A stretch of 64,000 nt of DNA from Agrypnia vestita. Its lineage: Eukaryota; Arthropoda; Insecta; Trichoptera; Phryganeidae. The translations under genes were made by a program, and so were the position numbers. The first letter of the stretch is position 1. Every line of letters starts with the position of its first letter. The notes beneath the pieces were generated by a model. It was not told where the DNA came from. It saw only the letters and a program-made list of their open reading frames with translations, and searched no databases. Of this stretch, positions 30,801 to 41,094 are shown piece by piece. The stretch is taken from positions 434,001 through 498,000 of the forward strand of contig JADDOH010000306.1 in NCBI GenBank assembly GCA_016648135.1, read 5' to 3'.

Positions 30801-31478
30801 TTTCATGTATAAATGATATTCTTTCGAATTTTTTAACATATAAACCAGCATATAAAAATGTAGATAGAGATATTTACCTCACAATATTTTGTTAAAATGT
30901 TAAAAAAGTGAGTAACCCACATAATGTTTGATAGACATTGCAGGATTTTAAATAGCTGCCGCCAGGTAGGCGACACAAATAAATAATATAATCTGTCGCC
31001 AGGTAGCACGTGTACATGTTTTGGTTGGAAAGATATATTAACTTATTTTACTATGTTTGATTGGTTATTTGTTTCGGTTAAATAAGGCTGTACTGGCTGT
31101 ACGGCCGTAGACTCTGTAATAATATTTTTAGCAATGCCAAGTACGCGCAGGGACCAACATTGGGTCAACATCGCATGATCAATCGATGACGCTGCTTTTC
31201 GCTAGGAATATTATTTATTTCCCGTCATTAATGAAAGTCATATCTAGTTAATCAATAAAATTACAACGTCATTACATTTACGAGCCAATAAGTGGGAGAT
31301 GGATTCAATAACAGGAAATTACGTTTCATAATTGACTTGTTAAATGAGGTGGTATTTTCATAGAAATTCAATTAAATGTGTGATTTTCTATGGTTCTTCG
31401 TGAATCATTGTTCAATTAATGCTATATATATATATATATACACATAATTTGAATCGTATAATGAAATATTATGTCGTT
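27864..31478. other. No gene recognised (copy 2 equivalent of 15704-19548)
   Basis: 28405-29620 is the diverged stretch. The remnant equivalent to 16915-17220 lies at 28790-28975. From 29621 on it again matches copy 1 almost exactly. Confidence 0.5.
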
Positions 31479-31795
31479 CTTTTTTTAACGCTTCAATAAG
31501 AGGCCCAATTACCGAAGTCGTTACATCACAAAACACCCAAGCTTGAGTAAATCACATAGATTTATGGTGACCTCACCGGGAATCGAACCCGGTATTCTCG
31601 GTGTGGGAAACCAGTATCATGTCCACTAGGCTACGAGGGCCGTTAAAATTAACTAGAAATTATTTGTATTTCAACAAAAAAATTTGGCGTCGTGGGCATG
31701 ACACTGGCTTCTCAAAGCTCGGATTCCGGATTCGATTCCCGCCCCCCGTGATTTAATATAAATCTATGTTACTTAATTACCAGACCCGTAATTCC
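31479..31795. mobile_element. Head-to-head SINE pair (family A), copy 2
   Basis: Equivalent of 19549-19865: a minus-strand SINE 31479-31642 and a plus-strand relative 31686-31795. The B-box flank reads CACCGGGAATCGAACCCGG here against CACCTGGAATCG in copy 1. The copy 2 form pairs better as a T-arm. Confidence 0.7.
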
Positions 31796-31854
31796 CTAGC
31801 AGACGAAAATAATAATACTTGAGTGGCAAGGCTGGCCTAGAAAATCGCACTAGT

Positions 31855-32115
31855 TAACTATCACGCCGTTTCTCTGCAGGGGTAGACAAAGAAAATAGAA
31901 CGCCATGTTTTTCTAACTTGTCTTGCCACACCGATTTTGCTTCGGCTACATTCATATATCTCCTTATGCATGCTCTTCAGTTGTTGAAGCTTTTATTAGG
32001 GCCATCCTTCAATATTTGTTGTATCTGATCATGCCAGGTCTTTTTTCTGACGCCCTCTGTTCCTGCTGCCTTCAACACACCTTTGATTTTCCGGCATTCA
32101 CTTTCCAAACATTAT
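31855..32115 (-). pseudogene. Non-LTR RT C-terminal remnant, copy 2
   Basis: Equivalent of 19925-20185 with only two or three substitutions (for example GGTTTAGAAAATCACAC to GGCCTAGAAAATCGCAC at the edge). It has the same stops. Confidence 0.7.
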
Positions 32116-32202
32116 TTATATACTTTGTTTCTGTGTTATATGCCGATTATTTGCGTGCTATATACCAGAAATTCTCAAAAAAGAAAATGTCTCGAAGTAG
32201 AA

Positions 32203-32495
32203 CCCTAATTGAAGTTTATCGAGAAATCACAGTTACGGTGGCTGGGACGTATCTTGCGGATTTCGGCAGATAGACTGCCAAAGCGGATATTCCAGGCAAG
32301 ACCAGAAGGCAGAAGACCAAGGGGCCGTCCTAGGAGGAACTGGCGGAAACGGGTGGAGGACTGTTGCGAAACGAGGTTGCAACTAATTGGACTGACGTGC
32401 AGAACGAAGCCCAAGATAAAAAAAAGTCGGAACTTTATATGCAGTGTGGGGACACCGACCCTTTAGGATAAGGGGTGGAAGAAGAAGAAGAAGAA
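32203..32495 (+). pseudogene. Non-LTR RT C-terminal fragment with GAA tail, copy 2 (frameshifted)
   Basis: Same as 20273-20566 up to CETRLQL. There one A is lost and the frame ends early at GTPTL. The (GAA)n tail is retained. Confidence 0.75.
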
Positions 32496-32735
32496 GGTAT
32501 ATATATACCTATTATTTAACCGTTCAAAATTATTATACAGTGATATTTATTGTAATTTCTGATAATAATGATAATAATGGATAATAACGAATCCCGGTAG
32601 CAGCCAAATATTTTTTCGTTGATTTTATTTTTCTGTATGTCTTTCTAATTCATTAATAAATTTGGTTTTAAATTTCACAGAACTTTGTTCTGAAAAATTT
32701 TAACTTCACAATAAGAATGTGTTCTAGCATACAAT

Positions 32736-33264
32736 CGGCCCGATTCTGAAAATAACAATGTCTGGATCTTTAAGATCTTTATCCCAACACTTAATAGACG
32801 ATAATAAAATTTTAAAATGTCCAGAGCGGATTTTGTAATTCTACGGCTCAAATACACTGTATTAAAAGATGATATAAGAAAGATTGTTTCTTACAAACGT
32901 ATTCATTTCTTCATCCATAGCGTCCAGATGAAATATCATGGCTAAACTTGTCGAAACCGCTTTCGGCTTTACCGCGTATTCAAATCTTCCCATCTTGACA
33001 TTTTTTGACAGATATGTCTGGATCTTTATCCCAACACTTAAAAGACAAGTTTAGCCATGATATTTCATCTGGACGCTGTGGATGAAGAAATTAATACGTT
33101 TGTAAGAAACAATCTTTCTTATATCATCTTTTAATACAGTGTATTTGAGCCGTAGAATTACAAAATCCGCTCTGGACATTTTTTAATTTTTATTATCGTC
33201 TATTAAGTGTTGGGATAAAGATCATAAAGATCCAGACATTGTTATTTTCAGAATACGGATGTAT
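32736..33264. mobile_element. 529-bp foldback element present only in copy 2
   Basis: Arms about 32743-32953 and 33046-33255 are near-perfect inverted copies (ATTCTGAAAATAACAATGTC, CAACACTTAATAGACGATAA, ATCATCTTTTAATACAGTG) around a spacer of about 90 bases, which itself holds a short GTCTGGATCTTTATCCCAAC repeat. Outer ends read CGGCCCGATTCTG and, inverted, CATCCGTATTCTG. The empty site in copy 1 is CATACAATATATCAG (near 20808). TSD at most 2 bp. Confidence 0.85.
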
Positions 33265-33390
33265 ATATCAGTGTTGTATCAAATGTGTCCAAAAATTAAA
33301 AATGAATTAAAACGGCTAATTCTGGCGTCCCCTAGCGGCAGTTACACAAAGTAATTAGTGCCTACCGTACCAGAAAAAGTGGATTGCCCT

Positions 33391-34214
33391 AAAAAATGGA
33401 TAATATATGTTAATCAATTAACAAAAATGAGGCTTACACATAAGGTCAATATATTTGCGGAAATGTACGAAGCCACTATAGGGAATAACTCCCTACAGTG
33501 TATATAATCTCGGTACTAGTCAAATATTTTTTCGTTGATTTGATTATTCTATAAATTTGGTTTTGTAATAAAGGAAATTTGTTGTCGAGAGAATGCGGGC
33601 GAATTTGGGTGAATTAATGTCAACCAGACGGTGAATGAGCAAGACCGATAAATAGGTTATAAAATAGTCCTTGGTAGGCGGTTAGTCCTGCCTCGTAAAC
33701 ATACTTCCCAAATACACAACCCCGTCCACTTGCTCTAACGCGTTCTAGATAGAGACAGTAAATTATTTTCCATTTTCATAATTAATGAAGCTTACCTTAC
33801 TAATTCCGGTTCTTGGAGTTATTTCAGAACGATCAGAAGACAGTGACTTCTTCGCTGGATGATAAATGACGTACAGCCGCGTCCTGACGGCTACCAGCCG
33901 AGATTCTCGGCTAAATGAAATAACGAAGGAGACATTTGATATCCCGCCCCTACCCCGCCGAAAGGTCGGCCCGCGCCGTCAGACATTTGATTTCGGTAAC
34001 CTAATATTTTCATGAAACCATTCCGGTCGGCCGATTCGTCCACACTTTCTAATGCGCCTTCCAACAGTTGAATGCCTGTTCTCGGATGTTTTTGTTCGTG
34101 AAGACGTTCGTTCATTGACGGGTTTCTGTGCATCCTGTATCCTGTTTTCTCCTCTCCGCCTTGTATTTATATACAAATTTAACGCCAAGCCGCAGGAGTA
34201 GGCACAATCGTATC
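33391..34214. other. No gene; includes a SINE-B scrap and a GC-richer patch
   Basis: 33515-33570 (TCAAATATTTTTTCGTTGAT) is a SINE-B body scrap. 33860-34130 is less AT-rich, with a small palindrome CAGCCGAGATTCTCGGCT near 33894-33911. Frames on both strands there are short and unconvincing. Confidence 0.4.
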
Positions 34215-34547
34215 CATTTTTACTCCCTTTCTTTTAACCCGTGGCGTCTGATTGCTTGCTTGTCTGGCGAAAGAGTTTTGGATCGATTTTTAACCCTTTT
34301 CCCGAGTTCAAATCGAGCTGAAACTTTGCAAGCAGACTCGTGGCGACGATCTATCAAATTTACGTTAAAAAAATTAATAATTATAGTATAATTTTGGATT
34401 TTTCAAATTTTTTATGGTTTTTTCATGTAACTCAGTAAGTTGTATGAAAGTACTCGACATAAATTCAAAATATACGACGCATCTGGTAGACACGAAACCC
34501 GAAAATGAGAAAGGGAGTATTGTAAAAATTTGGTTTTTATGGGTTAT
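34215..34547. mobile_element. MITE-like element, inverted relative of 16503-16822
   Basis: TTTTACTCCCTTTCTTTTAA, CGTGGCGTCTGATTGCTTG and, at the far end, AATGAGAAAGGGAGTATTG and TTTTTATGGGTTA. These are the reverse complement of the copy-1 element, with substitutions. It shows that the 16503 insert is a mobile family and not local noise. Confidence 0.65.
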
Positions 34548-34734
34548 TAAATCCTTTATATGAAGTTCATCGTCGGTCTTGATATCTTGTGGAAAAATAT
34601 TTAAAGTGAAAATGAACACACTCCTCTTCATCCAATCGAACTGAAATTTTGCTCATCGACTTGATATTAATGACAATGCGTTCTTACGAACATTTAGAAA
34701 TAGCCGTACAACCATGAAAAATCACGGAACATGA

Positions 34735-34895
34735 AATAGTTCTCGTCTTTGCTAAGCCCTATTATATTTTTGACGGTCCACTGAGAGTCGGTGGTAGCAA
34801 TGTCGCTAGGGTGCCGCGCTGGCATTTGCGCGTCCGAGGTTCGCGCTCTACTTCCAGCCGTGTAATTTTCTGTTTTTAGACGTGAATTTGAATGA
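34735..34895 (+). mobile_element. SINE-like element (family C)
   Basis: CGTCTTTGCTAAGCCCTA, GTAGCAATGTCGCTAGGGTG (A-box-like), CCGAGGTTCGCGCTC (B-box-like) and AGCCGTGTAATTTTC. This copy shows the tRNA-like boxes better than 14895-15065. Confidence 0.55.
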
Positions 34896-35837
34896 AATGA
34901 CGGATGTTACAGGAAATTACAGACAGGCAGACAACGAAATTATTATGTTATTATGTTTAATAACACATACACACACGCACACAAAAAATGCAAATTTGTC
35001 TCAGATGTTCGGGCAAGTTCCCACTTTCTGGTACCTATCTAAAATTATTGAAATCATTGACAGTTTAGAATTTATCTCTTTATTTAAAATTGCTACAAAA
35101 CAAATGCTGGTTATTATTCCGTAAAATGATTTTGTTTGTTGTGAATTTAGAAAAGTGAAAAAATTATAAAAGTACACTTTTCTCTATATCGATTCTAAAG
35201 TCACAACTTTGAAATGGATATCTACTATATACATATTATCTTTTGATTAAACCTAAAATGAAACCTATAATGACATCGATACAATTAAGTGTTGGAAAGG
35301 CGTGAAAATCTTGACAAATTTCAACGAGTTTTAAGTTTTGAGTTCATCCAGCGTAAATAAATTGTGTATACCTACCTAAGCTGAAATCGAGACATCGCAT
35401 ATAAAGGATTTATAATGGAAACTATATTTTTATGGGTTAATTTTTAAATAGAATGTATGGAATGATCATTCTAATATCAGATCCAGTCTGAATTTGTTCT
35501 ATCATCACGCAGGATAATTCTGTTTATTCTTGACTTTCTGTACAATTCGCCCCTTATTCTCAGGATAAAAATGTCGTTATAATATCCTAATAAAGAAGTT
35601 CAAGATTAATTAAATGTACATCTGCGGTTGCAATCTCAATGGCGTGGCACTCTCTACCCTCCGTGATACGGAACCGTTTAAATATTGATTGTACAAAAAA
35701 GATTAAAAATGTACCTTTTTAAAAAATAATTTTCATAAGTTCGCAATTTTAAATATATGTTGGTACTTAGTGTAGGACAAATTAGTTTTTGTGTACTGTG
35801 TCATTGAGGTGAATTCTATATTATCAAGATATATATT
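34896..35837. other. AT-rich interval, nothing recognised
   Basis: A short (AC)n run near 34967-34983. No frame with protein-like composition was seen. Confidence 0.5.
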
Positions 35838-36012
35838 ATAGATGTCTCACAGAGACTAAATTATATTTTTTTTTATGGGAAAGTAGATATGGAAGTCTTT
35901 GGGTGTCCATAGGGCTTACGAACTATCGTAGGGCTGGCTTAAGTGATCACTTTACACAATGTAACGTTCACCATTTCCACCCATGATAGAATACTACGTC
36001 TGTCAAATTTTT
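35838..36012 (+). mobile_element. Relative of the 13014 foldback MITE
   Basis: ATATTATAGATGTCTCACAG, GGGCTTACGAACTATCGTA, CTTAAGTGATCACTTTACAC, then CATTTCCACCCATGATAGA. It shares the outer end and centre with 13014-13375 and is almost colinear with 49394-49625. Confidence 0.65.
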
Positions 36013-36950
36013 GGAGGTTGTATGTATTTAAGTCTGGACGCAATCTATTTTATACGCATAGAGGTTTGCGTGAGAAACGTCGAGACATTTGTCAAATGTC
36101 AATAATTCGAATATTATAACGGAAGTATTGGTTTTAATTTAACATTCGAATACTTTGGATTGGATGAAGAAATGCATGTGAAACAGACTGATTTCTACCT
36201 ACTTAAGTCTAATATCTAAAAGATGATAATATGCTCAAAGCCACGATCCGCTGACGAAATTATCGAAGCAGTTTGAGCGGTATGGCGGAGGACCGAACAT
36301 ATCTACGGGGAGTTGTTCGTGCAACAGAGTACCTGGGCGGTCTGTTTTGCGACCGACCGAGTTATTTTATGTAGGTACCCAGCGCACTAACTGTAGTATG
36401 AATTCGCCCATATAAAGATTGCATCGCTTTGGTAATCGATACTGTTAATTTGATATATTTGATGCTCCTACATTACACACATTCAAAAGACAAATCTACT
36501 CATCTGCTATTTTATTGTTTTCCTATATATGTGATCTTATTATCTACATATTTGTTGCATGTAATTAATTGTTAATTTTTTTTTATTTTTTGATAATTTT
36601 CTTCTTTTGTATCTACATTTTTACATATTGTATTTTCTTATGAATTTTTGTATTTATATACCTAACATTATTTCATTTTTGTCATGTTATTCCTATGTAT
36701 GTACTTAAATAGCTGTGCTTCTTTGTTTCTCATATGTAAAAACCCAAATCAGGGCATGTGTAATTAATAAATAATAAATCTCCACGTTTTAAAATCACGG
36801 GAATTTTTTAAGTGTAGGTTGGTATTCCTATATACAACTTGCTCGTACATTTAGAAAAGTAAATTTTGAATATTTACAAAGTTAATCCTCACTCAAATAA
36901 AATATATTCTCTTTGCTCCGATCGCGCTGAGTAAATTACTTTTTATCATT
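36013..36950. other. No gene recognised; possible old non-LTR 3' end
   Basis: 36230-36400 has some protein-like composition with stops. 36490-36780 is T-rich and ends AATTAATAAATAATAAATC, which could be a retroelement tail. Evidence is too weak for a call. Confidence 0.35.
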
Positions 36951-37160
36951 TCATTCCGATCGGTGCCTTGGTGTAATTTTTTTCATAAATTTCTCGAAAC
37001 CTTTGCCGACCAAAGGTCCAGGCAGGTAGATGACCCAGCCAGAAATAATATCCAACAATGCTTCTTTTCGTGGCAAACCGTCGACATTCTCCGAATACTT
37101 GGACTCTTTGTGGGTCTGAGCATTTGGGAACGACGTAATTTTAGATAAATCCAACACGGA
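36951..37160 (-). CDS. Candidate 3'-terminal exon of an unidentified protein
   Basis: On the minus strand a good splice acceptor (TTTTTTCTTTTAAAAG) opens an in-phase frame of 69 codons: SVLDLSKITSFPNAQTHKES, KYSENVDGLPRKEALLDIIS, GWVIYLPGPLVGKGFEKFMK and KITPRHRSE, then TGA. There is no ATG; the first codons are TCC GTG. This suits an internal start at a splice junction. The mix of charged and hydrophobic residues is protein-like and unlike nearby frames. I do not recognise the family and found no upstream exon in the window. Confidence 0.45.
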   Translation of the reverse strand, partial: SVLDLSKITSFPNAQTHKESKYSENVDGLPRKEALLDIISGWVIYLPGPLVGKGFEKFMKKITPRHRSE

Positions 37161-37424
37161 CTTTTAAAAGAAAAAATATATAATATATATTACAGTTATA
37201 TTTTTTTTCAGATAAAAATATAATCCTTTTGGGTTCTTTGTTCATAGTTAACATTCACCACAGGAAAGAAGAAATTAATAGCTCACGAATTTATTTGAAG
37301 TCGAATTAATGTAATTATATAATTATAATAAATTATTTAAGCTAACATCCAGCAAACAATAGTAAAAAACGATAATGAAGCAGGTAACAAGTATGGCTTG
37401 ATAACAAAATTGTTAATAGCATCA
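37161..37424. other. AT-rich, nothing recognised
   Basis: Would be intron if the exon at 36951-37160 is real. Confidence 0.35.
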
Positions 37425-38081
37425 AAAAGATCACTTCCGATGCAAAATTTTATCATCAAAAACGAACCAATAGGAGTCACGCAACACAAGTACTTAGGTG
37501 CATGGGTGAACGAGAACTGGGATCATCTCAAGAAGTAAAAGATCGAATAGAGATGGCAAGAAGTGCGTTTCTCAGAATGAGATCGTTATTTTCTAATACA
37601 AAACCTAAGCGTACAACTTAGAATGCGTATGGTTCGGTGTTATATTTTTGAAATCACTTTTATATGGGATGAAGGCACTGACACTAAACCAAGAACTAAT
37701 CCGCAAAGTAAAGGCTTTTGAGATGTCGATCTATAGACGCACATTGAAAGTTTCATGGGTGGATAAAGTGACGTATGATGAAGTCCTCTGGCGTATGGAA
37801 AAATACCGAGAAGTGCTGCAAACTATCAAGACAAGAAAGTTGGAGTATCTCGGATATATTATCAGAGGGCCAAAATATAATATAAACCAGCTCGTCATCC
37901 AGGGGAAAATAAGTGGTAAAAGAAGAGTAGGAAGACGCCTCATCTCATGGTTGCACAACTTGAGGGACTGGTATAAGTAGAACTCGACTAAGTTGTTTCA
38001 TACGGCGATAAATAAAATCACCATGATGATCGCCGATCTCCGATAGGAGATGGCTCCATAAGAAGAAGAAGAATTGTCTAA
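37425..38081 (+). pseudogene. RTE-like non-LTR retrotransposon 3' end with GAA tail
   Basis: Upstream part with frameshifts: HKYLGAWVNENW, IEMARSAFLRMRSLFSN. Then frame 37648-37980: MKSLLYGMKALTLNQELIRK, VKAFEMSIYRRTLKVSWVDK, VTYDEVLWRMEKYREVLQTI, KTRKLEYLGYIIRGPKYNIN, and GRRLISWLHNLRDWYK to a stop. EYLG.I.RG and GRR..SWL.NLR.W are the normal end of this family. CCGATCTCCGATAGGAGATG and (GAA)n close it. It is the most complete member in the window and explains the fragments at 15105, 26738 and 8222. Confidence 0.8.
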
Positions 38082-38605
38082 GACCCTAATACAAGATAGA
38101 ACACGTCTTGTTTGTGATTGATAAATGATCAAAATGCAGAGATAAATATAAAGTGTGGATGGTGGGCTCGTGAGTCGAAGGTGACCATGAAATATGAGTA
38201 AGTAGTGTGAAACACAAGTAAGTAGAAAGGCGATCAATCATGTAAGGTATAAAAAGAAAAAATATTAGACTCGGTCCAAAAACAAAGTTGTTTTAATCAA
38301 CTGACAAATTAATCATCTCGCCGTTTACCGCAAGGATAGTCAGAGAGCAAAGAATGCCACACACTTCTGCCTTGACACATCGCACACATATAAGAAGGAC
38401 ATCGTTACGTATGAAAAAACCCATTAATAAATATGTTTTAATACGAATGCCAAAATCGTATTTACATACAGAATTTCTATAAATACGTACAGTCATCATA
38501 TTTTTCATTTCACTGATTTAATTTTATTTATCGTTACAAAGATAATTATTTTTTCTTCTTCTAAAACAGCAAAATAATTTTATGGTGACATTATTAATAT
38601 AATTA
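38082..38605. other. No gene recognised
   Basis: AT-rich with short open frames lacking protein-like composition. TAACCGCAAGG-like SINE or RT scraps are possible near 38300-38380 (CATCTCGCCGTTTACCGCAA), perhaps another trace of the RT end found at 42.9 and 47.6 kb. Confidence 0.35.
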
Positions 38606-38797
38606 ATAAAAATAAACTTAGTTTTCACCACTTTTGTATTGATAAATATCAACATGTTTCAGAGCCCACGGCCCCTTCATCAGGATACAATTGTATATAG
38701 AAAAATTATGTATGGAAAATGAATAATAATAAAATACCTAATGATGGGCTCCAAAACGAATACAAAAGTGGTGAAAACTAAGTTTATTTTTTATATA
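38606..38797. mobile_element. Inverted pair of PLE-type tails with a hammerhead-like core
   Basis: AATAAACTTAGTTTTCACCA and CTTTTGTATT on the left are mirrored by AATACAAAAGTGGTGAAAAC and TAAGTTTATT on the right (about 38758-38797). AAAGTGGTGAAAACNAAG is also the end of the PLE 3' end at 12540-12560. It is probably a terminal-repeat fragment pair of a Penelope-like element in inverted order. Confidence 0.65.
38647..38687 (-). ncRNA. Hammerhead-ribozyme-like motif, minus strand, best formed
   Basis: On the minus strand: stem I TATC (38687-38684) with GATA (38650-38647); core CTGATGA (38683-38677); stem II AGGGGCC...GGGCTCT (38676-38661), seven pairs with one mismatch and one G-T and no extra base before it; GAAA (38660-38657); palindromic ACATGT (38657-38652) as stem III; predicted cleavage after the T opposite 38651. 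All conserved core bases are present. An alternative local hairpin GTTGATA...ATCAA also exists. Confidence 0.5.
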
Positions 38798-39689
38798 ATT
38801 ATTTTATTTAATCTATAAAATTTGACTTTATTTATAACATTAAGATACACAAATACATTTGTTATAAATACATGGCTAGTTAACATTTGCCAATTTTAAC
38901 AGAAGTAATAATAATAATAATAATAATAATAATGGTAATAGTCTTATTTTTTGTATTCTGTTACACTTTGACTGCGTAACTAGGGATTACCTGCAGTCGA
39001 CTATTTGCAGAGCAAAAATAATTAAAAAATATAATTTAGTATACATTACAATGAATTTTTAAATTAACAAATATATAATAAATTTAAATTTGATAAAATA
39101 ATTAGAAACAGGAAACACAGTTTTATCGGTAAGGCAAGGCAAAGTAAAAAGAGAAATCAAAATAAAATATAATATGCCTTCTAAGGGATTTTTTTTAATT
39201 ACAACATATATAATAAATTAATAGTAATAATAATAATAAAATATGTAAATAATAATAACATAAAACCTAGAAATAAATTTAATGATATCTGTTAGAAACA
39301 CAGGAGACTATGTTATATTGCCCAACTAGGCAAGCTTCTTTTAGGGCAAGTTGCCATATAAAAAATAAAATCAAACGTAGTAACATTTCACGTCACGAGG
39401 GATGCCAAAGTGCACCTCATTTTTCATTTTTGTTTGAAGATGTAACGCATTGCAGCGGATTCTAAGTTTTGCGCCCTCTTTTTACCGGTCAGATACCGTT
39501 GAATAATTATATTTGACCAACAATTATTCGTTCTGAGTCTGACAATTGCCGTTTAATTTTCGATTTTTTATTATTGTATCTCTTACTCTCTGCTCGTGTG
39601 AACCCGAACATGCATAAGATATACTCCTACAGAGAGTTCATAGCTCATGGGTATGTAAATATAAATCACACATTACATAGAGGGTGTCT
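38798..39689. other. No gene; (AAT)n tract and AT-rich sequence
   Basis: (ATA)n at about 38904-38933 and shorter AATAATAAT runs near 39225-39260. Otherwise nothing recognised. Confidence 0.5.
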
Positions 39690-39775
39690 CGTAGCGAGTA
39701 GCAAAAACATAACTGGTGAATTCCTGCCTTGAGTCGAAAATGTTCAAGCAACTATGATCTATGAAAATAATAATA

Positions 39776-39850
39776 ATAATGTTTATTCCAGCGTAACCAG
39801 GTTGTAAGTGCAAGACTTGATCCGCCATATAAATTATGGGTTATTAATTT
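39776..39850 (-). mobile_element. Retroelement tail fragment, minus strand
   Basis: The minus strand reads AATTTATATGGCGGATCAAG, CTTGCACTTACAACCTGGTT and ACGCTGGAATAAACATTATT, the same tail as 13585-13670. The (AAT)-type repeat at its end may be the 3' tail. 39690-39760 just before it is a scrap of the TACAGGG MITE. Confidence 0.55.
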
Positions 39851-39887
39851 CATATTAGTTAGAGTGAAGCATAATATTGAGAAAAAA

Positions 39888-41094
39888 TATGCAGGGTTAT
39901 TTGTAAAACATTTATAACCTCGCAGGACTATATTCCTGCCTTGATTATGAGTCGAAAATGTTCAAGCTATTATGACCTAATATCAATAGTTAAGGAGATA
40001 TGCGACATCAAAGTTTGGATTTTTTTTTCAATATTTCTGACTTATTTTTTGTACAACGTTGGACTATCATTACAGTAACTTATATCGAATATGAAAAATT
40101 CATTCCCTTTGATACAAGTCAAATAAAAAAATAAAAATCTTCGAATTCCAATTGGAAAACATTCCATTTGGAATTTTTTCAGGGTTTTTATCATTTTATT
40201 TAACTTGTATTGAAACGAATGATTTTTTTGTAATCGATATGAGTTATTGTAATGAAAGTCCAATGTTTTACAAAAAATAAGTCAGAAATATTGAAAAAAA
40301 TGCAAACTTTGATGTCGCATACCTCCATAACTATTGATATTAGGTCATAATAGCTTGAACATTTTCGACTCATAATCAACGCAGAAATATAGTCCTGCTA
40401 GGTAGCGAAGAGAAAAACTACATTTCAAAATGAAGACTACAACGCACACTCGTTCACCAGCTTGAAGACTACAAAGTGTACACTACAATTGTAGTAAAAA
40501 CTACTTGAAGTGAAGTAATTGTAGTACTACGAAATGAAGTGAAGTAAGTGAAGTGAAGTAATTGAAGTGAAGTAAATGAAGTGAAGTAATTGTAATAATA
40601 ATGAAGTGAAGTAATGAAATGAAGTAATAGTGAAGTAAATTTTTAAATGAAGTAAAGTAATTATAATATTAATGAAGTGAAGTAATGAAGTGAAGTAATG
40701 AAGTGAAGTAATAGTGAAGTAAATTTTTAAATGAAGTAAAGTATTTTTTTCCCAAATAAAAATTTGGCGAGCTAAAAAAAAAAGGTCAACGACAAAAATA
40801 TATAAAAAATATACAACCCAAAGGGGGGGGTTGTTACAGTTTCCAGAGATTTCTCCGTTTAGGTACATCAACTACCCAAAAATTTTTCTAACCATGGGGG
40901 GGGGGGGGGGGGTTGTTACTATTTGAAGTTGAAGTTTATACTTTCAATAACTTTGGTATTTGTAGTTTGTAGTGTGCACTACACATCAAAATGTGCGAAG
41001 TGTGCACTTCAATGTAGTGTAGTACTACATTGTAGTAGTGAGTACAGAGCGGACCCATCACTACTGCGAGGTTATTAATGTTTTACTACCATGT
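39888..41094. mobile_element. Tc1/mariner-like foldback MITE, interrupted
   Basis: TATGCAGGGTTATTTGTAAA, ACCTCGCAGGACTATATT, GAGTCGAAAATGTTCAAGC and GCGACATCAAAGTTTGG match 27112-27644. The right arm continues to AGTCCTGC, is interrupted at 40403-41063, and resumes at CTGCGAGGTTATTAATG. The last few bases have decayed (ACTACCATGTA for CCAAATAACCCTGTA). Confidence 0.85.
40403..41063. mobile_element. hAT-like element carrying GAAGT-type satellite, nested in a MITE
   Basis: Flanked by CTGCTAGG (40395-40402) and CTGCGAGG (41064-41071), a 7/8 TSD. The ends are TAGCGAAGAG and, inverted, TAGTGATGGG, matching hAT termini. The interior 40490-40740 is a tandem of GAAGTGAAGTAAT(G)-like units. 40790-40920 holds two CCCAAAGGGG / G-run blocks, one with 17 consecutive G (40896-40912). 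The right part is rich in GTAGTGTAGTACTACA words. No transposase. The long minus-strand frame here is a repeat artefact. Confidence 0.8.

Larger units (their letters stand above)
20940..33390 (+). repeat. Tandem segmental duplication, copy 2 (about 12.45 kb)
   Basis: Direct repeat of 8624-20940. Copy-2-specific events: SINE at 25532-25743, 66-bp insert at 26359-26424, 533-bp foldback at 27112-27644, 529-bp foldback at 32736-33264, and loss of the 1002 bp equivalent to 13111-14112 (junction at 25442/25443). Confidence 0.95.

Noticed and set aside
40527..40871. 114-codon minus-strand frame rich in LLHF and TSLH
   Set aside because: Translation of the GAAGT-type tandem repeat, with no independent coding signal.
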